Origin: Ichthyophis bannanicus
Taxonomy: Eukaryota; Chordata; Amphibia; Gymnophiona; Ichthyophiidae
Reading direction: 5' to 3'
Assembly: GCA_033557465.1 (NCBI GenBank)
Contig: CM066035.1
Coordinates: 917,052,235 to 917,116,234, forward strand
Length of the DNA: 64,000 bases
The stretch's first letter is position 1, and each line of letters begins with the position of its first letter. Position numbers and translations under genes: made by a program. The notes beneath the pieces are model-generated. The model was not told the DNA's origin, did no database searches, and saw only the letters and a program-made list of their open reading frames with translations. This document shows, in pieces, positions 43,525 through 54,134 of this stretch.

Positions 43525-44895
43525 TATTGAAGGCTCAATATTCAGCGATAGTGGCTGCTGAACTTTAAACCTGGATATTCAATGTTCAGGTCATATCCGG
43601 CCCCAGCATTGAATATCCAGGTTGCTCGGATTGGCAAGAAGCTAACCAGGCAGTGGCGCCTTACTTTCACTGTATAGTCATAACCAGGCAGTGGCGCCTT
43701 ACTTTCACTGTATAGTCATAACCAGGCAGTGGCGTCTTACTTTCACTGTATAGTCATAACAAGGCAGTGGCGCCTTACTTTCACTGTATAGTCATAACCA
43801 GGCAGTGGCGCCTTACTTTCACTGTATAGTCATAACCAGGCAGTGGCGCCTTACTTTCACTGTATAGTCATAACCAGGCAGTGGCGCCTTACTCTCACTG
43901 TATAGTCATAACCAGGCAGTGGCGCCTTACTTTCACTGTATAGTCATAACCAGGCAGTGGCGCCTTACTCTCACTGTATAGTCATAACCAGGCAGTGGCG
44001 CCTTACTTTCACTGTATAGTCATAACCAGGCAGTGGCGCCTTACTCTCACTGTATAGTCATAACCAGGCAGTGGCGCCTTACTTTCACTGTATAGTCATA
44101 ACCAGGCAGTGGCGCCTTACTCTCACTGTATAGTCATAACCAGGCAGTGGCGCCTTACTTTCACTGTATAGTCATAACCAGGCAGTGGCGCCTTACTCTC
44201 ACTGTATAGTCATAACCAGGCAGTGGCGCCTTACTTTCACTGTATAGTCATAACCAGGCAGTGGCGCCTTACTCTCACTGTATAGTCATAACCAGGCAGT
44301 GGCGCCTTACTTTCACTGTATAGTCATAACCAGGCAGTGGCGCCTTACTCTCACTGTATAGTCATAACCAGGCAGTGGCGCCTTACTTTCACTGTATAGT
44401 CATAACCAGGCAGTGGCGCCTTACTCTCACTGTATAGTCATAACCAGGCAGTGGCGCCTTACTTTCACTGTATAGTCATAACCAGGCAGTGGCGCCTTAC
44501 TCTCACTGTATAGTCATAACCAGGCAGTGGCGCCTTACTTTCACTGTATAGTCATAACCAGGCAGTGGCGCCTTACTCTCACTGTATAGTCATACCCAGG
44601 CAGTGGCGCCTTACTTTCACTGTATAGTCATAACTAGGCAGTGGCGCCTTACTCTCACTGTATAGTCATAACCAGGCAGTGGCGCCTTACTTTCACTGTA
44701 TAGTCATAACCAGGCAGTGGCGCCTTACTTTCACTGTATAGTCATAACAAGGCAGTGGCTCAATATTGCCGCTGCCTGGTTATGGCCGGGTGCTGCTCTC
44801 GGAATGCCCCTGACATGTCCAATGCTAACCATGCTAGTATCGCTGAATATCCTGAATAAAGGGAGTTTAACTGTGTTACTCCCTTTGAATATCAG
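43525..44895. mobile_element. GATATTCA-family MITE expanded by an internal satellite
   Basis: The left flank has GGCTCAATATTCAGCGATAG and CATTGAATATCCAGG; the right has CGCTGAATATCC and ends CTTTGAATATCAGGCCCT, the complement of the AGGGCCTGATATTC start at 53194. The 1.1-kb tandem array sits where other copies have a single AACCGGGCAGTGGC (see 53363). Confidence 0.55.
43644..44759 (+). repeat. 38-bp satellite, 29 full units, 76-bp higher-order period
   Basis: The unit begins AACCAGGCAGTGGCGCCTTA and ends TGTATAGTCAT. Starts fall every 38 bp from 43644 to 44746 with no indel, then a partial unit. From unit 6 to unit 28, CTTTC and CTCTC variants alternate strictly, giving 76-bp dimers. Units 3, 4, 26 and 27 carry single private changes. 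Confidence 0.97.
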
Positions 44896-45394
44896 GCCCT
44901 GAGGGAATAAGGGCCAGTTTTCTTTGTACTGTTGATAGCTGGCAGAAATCCTCATGGCACAGCCAAAGACAAAGCAAATGTGTGCAAGACAGCCATCACT
45001 GAATGGGTCACAGTGCCACCAATGTCCCGAGTGCCGGGTGCACACATGCCATGATCACAGGCAGCAGTCCTAACACCCTGCGATGCATGTAGAGGGCAGT
45101 TCAAGGGCCCCCCAACACCCTAGCAGGATCAGTTGTGGAGGGTGCCCCAGGAAGCATTATATTTGATGGTAGTGGATGCATCCCTAATCGGACAGAGATG
45201 GGAAGAGGGTGTGACAAATGTAAGAGTCGGCACAGCACAGACAGGTGCCCCATGCATGCATTGATGCTAGCAAATGCCTCCCTGCAGTGTCCGCCTGAGG
45301 TGACACAGAGGGGCTCCAGCCAACAGCCCGATGCCAAACACAACAGAATCCTGGGCCAATCCCCTCTATCTCCCCTTTACTCTCTTCCCCTCCC

Positions 45395-46320
45395 ATCCCT
45401 GCTGTTCCTTCTCTGCGCTACCTTGAGGTTATCTTGGATTCAGCTCCATCCTTTCATGACCATATATCTTCTGTAGTTCAACGCTCCTTTTTTTCTCTTA
45501 GACAGTTGCGCGCCGTCTGTCCCTTCCTCCCTGTCTTCTCATTGGCCACCTTAATCCTCGCCCTTATTCTTTTCCGCCTAGACTATTGTAATGTTTGTTT
45601 TGCTGGACTCCCCCAATATCAAGTACGTAGGTTACATCTCATTCAAAACACCGCGGCTTGGCTCATCACGCATGCTTCCCATTACGATCACGTCACTCCC
45701 CTTCTTATTGGTCTCCACTGGCTTCCCATTCCCTATCGGATCCAGTTCAAAGTCCTCACTTTTGTTCACAGGGTCCTGTACACTGGTGTCCCCCACTATC
45801 TTTCTGACCTGGTTCATCTTCACGTCCCCCACCGTTTCCTCCGGTCTATGCATGCCAACCGCATGTTTCTTCCCTCTCCCACCTCTGCCCGTCTTGAATC
45901 TACCCGTTCGTCTGCTTTCTTCTTCCTTGGCCCCGGCTCTGGAACTCACTCCCCCCTGCCCTCCGCCTTGAGTCATCATTCACCAAATTCAAAACCGGTT
46001 TAAAATCTCATTTTTTCTGTGCCGCCTATGATCTCCCACACCCTCCCTCCATCCCCACGGACCCTCCTTAAGCCTTGTGTCTTGTCTTGTCTGCCCCAGT
46101 TTGTCTGTCCCCCCTTTTCTCTTCAGCCTACTTTTCACTTTCTCTTTACCTTTGATTCTGTCCCTTTCCTGTCATACCAATGGAGTTCTGTTTCCTCTAC
46201 CCCTCTTTTTCGAGCAGCAACTCTGACTTAGTTTTTGTTTTTGCCTATTGTGAACCGCTCTGGTACCCATGGTGTGGGCGGTATATAAAGAAACAAATAA
46301 AGATAAAAGATAAAAGATAA
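45395..46320 (+). mobile_element. L2 LINE 3' part inserted in the Harbinger-like relic
   Basis: The frame at 45434-46003 reads FHDHISSVVQRSFFSLRQLR, FRLDYCNVCFAGLP, TPLLIGLHWLPIPYRIQFKV and YLSDLVHLH, which is the L2 RT C-terminus. The end frame-shifts before a 3' UTR with GGGCGGTATATAAAG and an (AAAGAT)n tail at 46298-46320. Confidence 0.85.
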
Positions 46321-46717
46321 AGACAGTGTGTGGACACTGTGGACATATACATGTGTGAGTCATGCAGTAATACATGAACATAGGTGTCCATGTCATGCTG
46401 AGTGCCGTGTCCCCTGCACACACCCAATGCCAGACCTATGAGGCAGCGCCACCCCGTGGATTCCTCCCAACTATCCACATCCACCCACATGGTACAATGT
46501 CATACAGACAGCCCTGGAATGTGACTGACACCCACCCCACACACCTCTGCACAAACCCGTGCCACCTGTGCACCCCCCTTGGGACCCAGGCTCTCACACC
46601 AAGCATTCTGCACCCCAATCCTACTGCTAGATGACATTCCTGCATCCCCTCCCCATGCCTGACCCTTGCTCCTCCCCTTCCCTGAGAGCACATACACCTG
46701 TGCCTCAGTCACCTTGG

Positions 46718-47619
46718 TCACAGGTCCTCGGACCCCGAAGTGTCACAGCTTGTGCTGCCTGACTCCATGACACCCTCATGGAATGTGGGAAACACCATCC
46801 ATGGACCTGTGCCCCTTGGAATTGGCCCAAGGAGCGTGGGTATCTGTGTTGTGAGTGGACCAACTGTGGTGTGGGAACATACTGAGGCCCGTGTTGTGAC
46901 ACCACTGGTACCTGGCTGCAGAGGCACAGGTGCACATGCTGCCAAGGATGGTGCAGCTGTGGGAGCTGCTGCACCATGCCCATGTCCAGACCCCACAGGA
47001 GGCACACTGGAGTGTGCAGAGAGCTTTGCAGGTATGGACCGGCCAGGGACATGCTGCAGCTCCATCAGGATCTCCACCATGGTTGCCTGGAGGGTGCTGG
47101 TAGCCACGGTCAGCTGCTCTTTGACCATGACATGCCTTTCTTGCAACACCGCAGACTATCACAGCAGCTCCAGCTGTTGCTCAGACTGTGCCTTCTGGAC
47201 GGTGCTTTGTGCAAACAGACACTCAGCCCATGAGGTACCAGGGTCTATTGTAGCAAGGATATGCTGTTCTAGATCGCTCAGCTGCTCCTCCTGCATACCT
47301 AAGGACCCTTGCCGTGCCTTCTGGGCAGTGTCAGTCATGCCTGATGCCACCTGCACTTCACATCCTCAATGTCCCGGTTCCGGTGATATATGACATTGAT
47401 ACGACAGCACACATCAAGCCATAGCCGCTGCTTAGACATCCACACATCTGGATGCATCCCCCACCAATCGTGGCAGCCACTGGAGGATCTCCTCTGTATG
47501 AGGATCACCTCACCCTTGGAGAACCTTGCCTTCCTGGTAGTGACCTTAGGAGCCATGACATGGACTGTCTGTGTCACAGAGGCAATGCACGAGGGCCTGG
47601 GACGGACCCATTTGGACAT
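46718..47619 (-). pseudogene. Harbinger-type Myb/SANT-like DNA-binding protein
   Basis: From MAPKVTTRKARFSKGEVI near 47550 (frame from 47619), the N-terminal helices include WMSKQRLWLDVCCRINVIY and DIEDVKCRWHQA, the trihelix-like pattern of the partner protein encoded by Harbinger transposons. After a frame change, EEQLSDLEQHILATI, and after another, LQERHVMVKEQLTVATSTLQ gives a coiled-coil tail. In Harbinger systems this protein helps the transposase enter the nucleus and bind DNA. At least two frameshifts break it. Confidence 0.6.
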
Positions 47620-48061
47620 CTATGCTGAGATGTTCCAATACATATGTCCCTGCACCGACATCACCACATCCACGTGCACATGTATCTGCATCCGGACACC
47701 CAGAAAGGTACCACTGCTGCACAGAGTGGAGGGGATGGTAGGTGCATGAGATGCAGAGGGTCAGTGGTTTGCCTCCTGCAGTCGGCTCAATGGAGGGGAC
47801 TGTGAATGCACAGTCAGCAGCTGCAGAGGGGGGCAGGCATGACATTTCGGCTCTAAGGGATATGGTAAGGGCAGGCCAGGCCACATGCAAACATTATGGT
47901 GCCTGCACGTGCTCTTGCATGTGTGCGCATGTCTGTGAATGCACACCATAGCGCATGCACTGTGGAGACATCTGTGCACAGCAGGACCGACACAGTGTGT
48001 GACAGTGACGGTGCTACCTGCTGCTCTCTGTGACACTCCACTGTGTGCGCGATGGCCGCTA

Positions 48062-48745
48062 ATTGTTGTGCTTAGTGGAACACAGGATCTAGTGCAAGAG
48101 GTAACGGTATTGGGGCTGCTTGGCAATAACGATAATAACATGATCACATTTGATTTAATAAATAGAATGAGGATAACAAGAAAATCTATTGCTCTAGCAT
48201 TTAACTTTAAAAATGGAGACTATGATAAAATGAGGAAAATCTAAAAGGAGCAACTGCAAAGCTTAAGAGTTTACAACAGGCCTGGGTATTATTTGAAACT
48301 ACTATCTTGGAAGTCCAGAAAAGATATATTCCATGCTTTAAAGAAAGATGGAAAGAAGGCTAAATGACAGCCAGCATCGCTTAAAAGTAAAGTCGGAGAG
48401 GCTGTTATAATTAAGAAAGAATCCTTCAGAAAATAGAAAAAAGAGTCAAATGCCGAAAACAAGAAACAACATAAGTATTGGCAAGTTAAATGTAAGGCAT
48501 TGATAAGGCAAGCAAAGAAAGAATTCGAAAAAAAGCTTGTCATGGAAGCAAAAACGCATAATACAAACTTTTTCATGTACATTCATAGAAAAACACCCAT
48601 GAGAGAGCGAGTTGGACCATTAGATAACAGAGGGGTTAAAGGGGCACTAAAAGAGGACAAGGCTATAGCAGAGAGACTGAATGAATTCTTTGCTTCAGTC
48701 TTTACTAAAGAAGATGTAGGAAACTCACCCATGCCAGAAATCATA
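48062..48745 (+). pseudogene. CR1 ORF2 part 1 (split by L2)
   Basis: VLSGTQDLVQEVTVLGLLGN, NFKNGDYDKMRKI, IRQAKKEFEKKLVMEAKTHN, RGVKGALKEDKAIAERLNEF and FASVFTKEDVG match the minus-strand CR1 at 23140-24236. The frame stops at 48745, where an antisense L2 tail begins, and resumes at 52836. Confidence 0.85.
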
Positions 48746-49228
48746 TTTATTTTATTTTATTTATTTATGTGTATTTGTTAGCACCTTTCGTGAATCAAGA
48801 CGGTTTACATAGTACTGAACATTTACATTAAACAAGGTTAACAGTATTATACATTAAACATGAAACAGTTTTACATAAAAAAACAGGTAACTTGGGGTGA
48901 AAGGGGAAGGGAAAAACTTTTTAGCGACTGCTAATGTCCTCTGATAACTATTTATCAGGGTGTGGTAAACTCGTCAGTGGGGTATATTCTCGTTGGTCAT
49001 CTTGTGGTATGAGTATGTATATTACCTATTCAATTAATTTTTTTCTTTTTTGTATGTAGAGGCTATTTTAATGTGTTTTGTCTATTTAGGTAATTAGTTC
49101 ACCAAAATGTTCGATGAATAGTTATGTTTTTAGATGCTTGCGGAAGACTACTTGATCCTTGGTGGCTCTTAAAGTTTCAGGAAGAGAATTCCATACTTGT
49201 GCATATAGTGAGATGGCTCTCTTGGATG

Positions 49229-50798
49229 TCATAGATTTGCAATTCTTAAATTCGGCTGGTACCACATGGAGTTCTTTGTTGTTGCTTCTCCTGGTCTGTT
49301 GGCAGGGGTGGGTGTCATCAGCATTTTCAGGTAGGAGGATGACTCGGCTTGTAGGGATTTAAATATTGTGTGGATAACCTTGAATTTAATTCTGCTCTCT
49401 ATTGGGAGCCAGTGGAGAAGCTTCAATGCTGGTGTGATGTGATCTTTAATTTGTACTCTAGCTGCTGTATTTTGGGCTAGCTGTAGTTGGTGGATTGTTT
49501 GTTTTGGGAGACCCTTCAGTAGTACATTACAAAAATCTAGGTGTGGGAAGATCATAGCCTGTACTGCTGTTCTGAAGTCGTTTGTGGGGAGGAGAGGTCT
49601 TAGGTGTTGGAGCATTTTTAGCTTGTTGTATATGGCCTTGACTATGTTGCTCACATGCTTGTTGAAATTGAGCTGGTAGTCAAGAGTGACTCCCAAGTAT
49701 CTCACGTCTTTTTTGACCTTGAAGTTTTCTTTGTTTAACGTTTTGAATCCGGTGGAGTGAAGGAGCTGTCCTTTGTAATAAATAGAATTTCTGTTTTCTT
49801 AATATTTAGATGGAGGTTGTGGTTTGTCAACCAAGTGGTGATGCTATTGAGGCATTCTTCAATCTTTTTGTAAATTGGGCTGTTTAATGTTGATTTGAGT
49901 GTATAGCATTATATCATCAGCATATAAATGATAATATATGCCATGTTCTGTGATTATGCTGCAAATAGGTTGGATATATAGATTAAAGAGAAGTGATGAT
50001 AATGTGGATCCTTGGGGTATTCCTGACTTTTGGTGAAATGGTTTTGATATGTTGTTACCGATTTTAACTTGGATGCTTCTGTTTGTTAGGTAGGAAATAA
50101 ACCATGACAGAACCTTTCCTATGAGTCCAATTTCCTGCAATCTGTGGGTGAGATAATCGTGTGTTATGGAGTCATATGTCGCTGAAATATCCAGGAATAC
50201 TAAAATGAAATGCCTTTTAGCAGCTTGTCTGTTAAAGCCATGATGAGGGTTTCACTCTGTGTCCTAGTCTGAACCCGTGTTGTTGAGGGTCAAGTGGAGT
50301 GTGGCTGTCTACATGGTATTGGAGTTGTTTTTGTGCTGCTTTTTCTAGTATTTTTGTCATAAAAGGCATGCTTGAAATGGGTCTGTAGGAGCTTGGTTGA
50401 GTTTTGTCCAGTTCCTTTCCTTTGAAGATGGGGTGAATGGAGGCAGTTTTTAGTTCCGTTGGGATATATCCTTGTTTTAGTGAGGAGTTGATTAGCTTTA
50501 GTATATGTGGAGATAGGTGGTCGCGAATCAATCGAATCCAAGTTGCTGGACAAGGGTCTAGTACAGATGTTGAGATGCTAAGAGATTTAATTATATCTTC
50601 TAGCTGTCTTTCGTTGATAAGGGTGAATGCTTTCCAAGTTTGATTGGTAGTGAGAATGCTTGTTTTGAATTGGTAGTTACATGCTGCTATCGTGCCCACT
50701 TTTTCTTTGTAGTATCTAGCCATGGTGTTGGTATCTGGTGTGAATGTTGAGTTATCTTCCTTTTGGTTAATAGTAAGGGATTTGATAATGTCAAACAT
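49229..50798 (-). pseudogene. L2 reverse transcriptase
   Basis: From 50798: LEDIIKSLSISTSVLDPCPA, SYRPISSMPFMTKILEKAA and DPQQHGFRLGH; then, after a frameshift near 50230, GIPQGSTLSSLLFNLYIQPI and YYHLYADDIMLYTQI (YADD active site); then MRYLGVTLDYQLNFNKHVS, LDFCNVLLKGLPKQT and LKLLHWLPIESRIKFKV. Three frame segments cover the whole RT. Confidence 0.9.
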
Positions 50799-52090
50799 TT
50801 CTCGGCTTGTTTAGAGCCGACTTGATTAGTTTGGTATGATAGTCTCGTTTGTTGTTGTTAATTAATGATTTGTAATCTTCTAATTTGTTGAAGTAGGTTA
50901 TTTTATCGGCAGGACTTTTTGATTTCCTCCATTTCCTTTTGATCCTTCTTAGGAGTCTTTTTAGGTCGCATACTTCTTTTGTGTACCATACTGCATTTTT
51001 CATGGATTGATGTTTGGAAGTTGTGGGTCTGCTAGGTATGGTGGCTGCTTGGTTTATTATCATGTTCCATCTGCTTATTAATGTGTCAGTGTTTGTGGTG
51101 TCCATTTGGATCTCAGGTAATACTTCTTTTAAAAATTGATCCTTGTCGAATTTGCAGTATTTTCTTTGTTGATAAGTGACTTGATTTGTAATAGATTTAC
51201 TGGGTAGGGACAGTATGCTGAATTTGATTGAATAATGGTCAAACCAAGGCATTTGTTGGATCAGTAATTTTTGATTGAATATATCACTTGGAGAGTTGTA
51301 TAGGAGAAAAATGAGATCCAAGATATTTCCTTTAGTGTGTGAAGGTTTTTGCACTGTTTGCTTAAAGCCTAATGCATTCATTGTCTCTATAAATCCTTGT
51401 GCTTGATGGGTTGTGGTAGATGGTAGATTTAGGTCTCCTAGAACGATTGTGTATTTGTTAGGAGTGATTCTGCTGCAGAGGTAATCTGTGATGTTAACAA
51501 GCTCTTCTCCTTTCGATGATGGGGGTCTGTAAATTAGGTAGAGAGTCATACTTGAATTTTCTACTAGGAGGATATCCATGGTTTGAGTGATTTCGATTGG
51601 ACCTTTTGAAAGTTGTAATTCTTTGTTTTGCTAGTATGGTTACCCCTCCTCCCCTTTTGTTAGGTCTTTGATGATTTAAGATGTCGTATCCTGCTGGTTT
51701 TAGTTGGTTGATCAACACTGTGTCGTTTGTTGTGAGCCATGATTCGGTTATAAATAGAATGTCCAGGTTGTTATCTGTGATGTAGTCTGTTATTAGAGGT
51801 ATTTTATTCCTGATGGGGCATGGATTAATGAGTGCACATTTTAAATTGGGTGTTTCTTTGTTGAGTGTGAATTTAGTATTTTTTGCTTTGTTTATATTAA
51901 TTTGAATGAGGCGTTGTTTGCGCTCTGTTTTATTTATAAATGGGTCATACGTTCTTGCTTCGGTAGCTGTTCGTTGGTATGTGTGTATGACCAGTATAGG
52001 ATAGCCAGCTGGTGAAAGAGCCTGAGACGTGATGAATACTGGCAGTGCTATTAATATACCAAGGGCCATTACTGAGTGCAATGGTTTCAT
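50791..52090 (-). pseudogene. L2 endonuclease region
   Basis: The upper frame (51494-52090) contains LKCALINPCPIRNKIPLITD, LDILFITESWLTTND and GGGVTILAKQR. The next frame (50791-51579) has LIYRPPSSKGEE, TIVLGDLNLPSTTTH and FDHYSIKFSI, followed by a Lys-rich linker. Together they form an AP-like endonuclease with one frameshift near 51580. Confidence 0.88.
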
Positions 52091-52599
52091 TTTTTTGTTG
52101 TTGTTGCTTTTTCCTTTTGTGTATATAGGTACAATCAGAGGTAGCTTCTCTTCTTATGATTCTTTTTTCTTAGATTAGTATTATAGCCCTTTGAAGGAGG
52201 ATGTTTAGTTTGTAGGCTATCTATTAACTGAACATTGGTTATTAATATTTGTAATTTTTTGGCTGTGAGAAGCTGGAGGCTAGATTAGTTGCTATGTACT
52301 GTATGTAAACCGTAACTGGTACCTTTTGAAGTCTGATAATTGTTGAATTTCCTAGTTTCATTGAAGAAAGCATAGTTTCTTCAGACTAAACAATCTGGTG
52401 GCAGTGATGCATCTCTGACGACTGTGAAATTCGGTGCGTCTTCTTTGCTTCTTGATCAAAAGATGTGCTGGGGATGGTTGGTGGTGCTGGATTCTGTAGG
52501 CTTTTGTTTAGTCATTTGTTGTATTATGCGTGGATTCCTTTCTTTTTATGGATTCAAGCTTTATAGAGTTTTGTGGAGCCAAATAGGGTTTGTATTATG

Positions 52600-52830
52600 G
52601 TGTCTCTGGTCCGCGCCTAAGGGTCATGCCAAAGGGCACTCTGGCGAGGCCCGCCGGCGCGGGTGCACCAAGGGGCGCCTGTAATTTGAAATGGTTGCTG
52701 CTGTGGCCTGATTGGCCTCGGAGGGCCGTTCGGGGAGAAGCGCTCCTTCCCGCTCTACTTCCTGATGCTGATCGGGTCCCAGTAGACGGAGGAGTGCTGC
52801 TGTGTCTTTCCTTTTGTGTCAGGTGATCTA
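52600..52830 (-). promoter_or_regulatory. GC-rich 5' region of the L2 element
   Basis: A CpG-rich stretch (GCCCGCCGGCGCGGGTGCAC) at the 5' end of the minus-strand L2, unlike the AT-rich surroundings. LINE 5' UTRs often hold an internal promoter. No specific site identified. Confidence 0.4.
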
Positions 52831-52835
52831 TCAGA

Positions 52836-53189
52836 GAAACTGAAATAAATTTCCGTAAGTCATGAAAATGTAATATAGTAATTTGATAAACTAAAGTGCA
52901 GACTAGATGGCATACATCCCAGGGTGCTGAAAGAACTGAAATATGAGATTGCAGACCTACTTTTAGTAATCTGTGAACTATGACTAAAATCATCTGTAGT
53001 ACCTATGGATTGGAGAGTGGCCAATGTAATGATAATTTTTAAAAAGGGTTCCAGAGGTGATCTGAGAAACTACAGACCGGTGAGCTTGACAACCATTATA
53101 AAGAACAAAATTACTAAATATGTAGATAATCATGGTTTATTGCCAGAAAGCCAATAAGGATTTAGCCAAGGAAAGTTTTCTCTCACTAA
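52836..53189 (+). pseudogene. CR1 ORF2 part 2
   Basis: Continues the CR1 of 48062-48745 with FDKLKCRLDGIHPRVLKELK, IADLLLVICEL, DWRVANVMIIF and GDLRNYRPVSLTTI, ending at LPESQ-GFSQGKFSLTNLL. A MITE-like repeat cuts it at about 53190, and four stops are visible. Confidence 0.85.
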
Positions 53190-53581
53190 TCTGTTAGGGC
53201 CTGATATTCGCAATGCATTTACATAGTTTTCAGCCCTGTAAATCATGTAAATGCCTCTAACCAGGTTATTCAATGACACTAACATGGTTTGTGCCACTGA
53301 ATATCTTAGCATCGGAGCTTATCATGGGTGTTCCGGGGAGGAGCAGAGATGGCGACTGTCAATAACCGGGCAGTGGCGATATAGCATACTGCCCGGTTAG
53401 CAACCCATGGCTAAAAGATAGGCGAGACAAAAGCTCGTCTATCTTTTAGACGCAGCAGCAAACTGGGCAGCTTGCAATATCGTGCTGCTTGGTTATCTAC
53501 TGCGTCTGGGAGGCTGTGCATCAAACCTAGATATTCAATGCTGGGGCTACATATGACCCTGGCTTTCAATATCCAGGGCTA
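53190..53581. mobile_element. GATATTCA-family MITE-like element
   Basis: Starts AGGGCCTGATATTCGCAATG and ends CTTTCAATATCCAGGGCT, roughly inverted ends. Inside, ATAACCGGGCAGTGGCGATA shows the single ancestral version of the satellite unit at 43644. Confidence 0.55.
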
Positions 53582-54101
53582 ATGTCATCGGACCTAGAGC
53601 CATGGGTTCAGGACAAGTTGGTCGATGTCCCTTGCCGAGGTGACAACCTTTTTGGCAAACCTATGACTGAAAAGGCTGCTGAAATCGAGATCGAGTACTT
53701 GACCCAGACAAGATTCTCCAAAAAGACTTCTGCCCCTAAGATTCCTGCTCCTATTCAGGAATTCATCTGTTAGTATCTTTCTTTTGATTTTTTTCTCCTG
53801 TTAAACATGAGGACGATGGATTGTTTTCCTTGTACAAGGGTTTTCTTGTATTATAGTGTGAAATTGCATAAATAAATAAATTTAAAAAAAAAAAAGACTT
53901 CTGCCCCTTCCAAAAAGAAGGGCCTGGGTAAAAAGTCCTTTTTCCCGAAGAAGGCTACTGCTTACCGCAACTACCCCACTCACCAGGCCTCCCCGGCTCC
54001 CCAGCAGGGGCAGCAGGCCAAGGGACAGGGGCACGGCCCACGTAAGCAGAAGACCCCCAAGCCCCAGGCACCGGCTCCTTCTCAGCCGGTAGGGGGTTTT
54101 T
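53582..54101 (+). pseudogene. DIRS gag-like ORF1, C-terminus (copy D)
   Basis: Matches the last 110 residues of the copy B gag: EIEYLTQTRFSKKTSAP, interrupted by an insert, then KTSAPSKKKGLGKKSFF and the basic Gln/Pro-rich tail ending PVGGF. The 5' two thirds are missing. Confidence 0.85.
53738..53890 (+). mobile_element. Short retroposed insert with poly-A and 18-bp target duplication
   Basis: About 150 bp ending in ATAAATAAATAAATTT(A)n is flanked by AAAAAGACTTCTGCCCCT at 53720-53737 and again at 53891-53908. Copy B has an uninterrupted gag here. The insert itself matches no family I recognise. Confidence 0.85.
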
Positions 54102-54134
54102 GACTGTCACAGCATAGTCTCTCTCCAGCCAGGA

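Larger units (their letters stand above)
44905..48060 (-). mobile_element. PIF/Harbinger-like DNA transposon relic
   Basis: Contains a Myb/SANT-like protein relic (46718-47619, minus strand) and is interrupted by an L2. No DDE transposase was recognised, and the ends near 44905 and 48060 are estimated from the neighbouring repeats. Confidence 0.45.
48746..52835 (-). mobile_element. L2-clade LINE, nearly full length, inserted in CR1
   Basis: An element of about 4.1 kb with its A-rich 3' tail at 48746-48770 and a GC-rich 5' region at 52600-52830 that could be its 5' UTR. It carries endonuclease and RT with several frameshifts and splits a plus-strand CR1. Confidence 0.85.

Noticed and set aside
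43644..44759. CRISPR array
   Set aside because: The 38-bp units are contiguous with no unique spacers, and the context is vertebrate; it is a satellite.
46740..47393. 217-codon plus-strand open frame
   Set aside because: It is antisense to the Harbinger Myb-like relic, which has the recognisable residues.
52424..52826. Plus-strand host exon in GC-rich DNA
   Set aside because: It lies at the 5' end of the minus-strand L2 and has no domain or splice context; a LINE 5' region is simpler.
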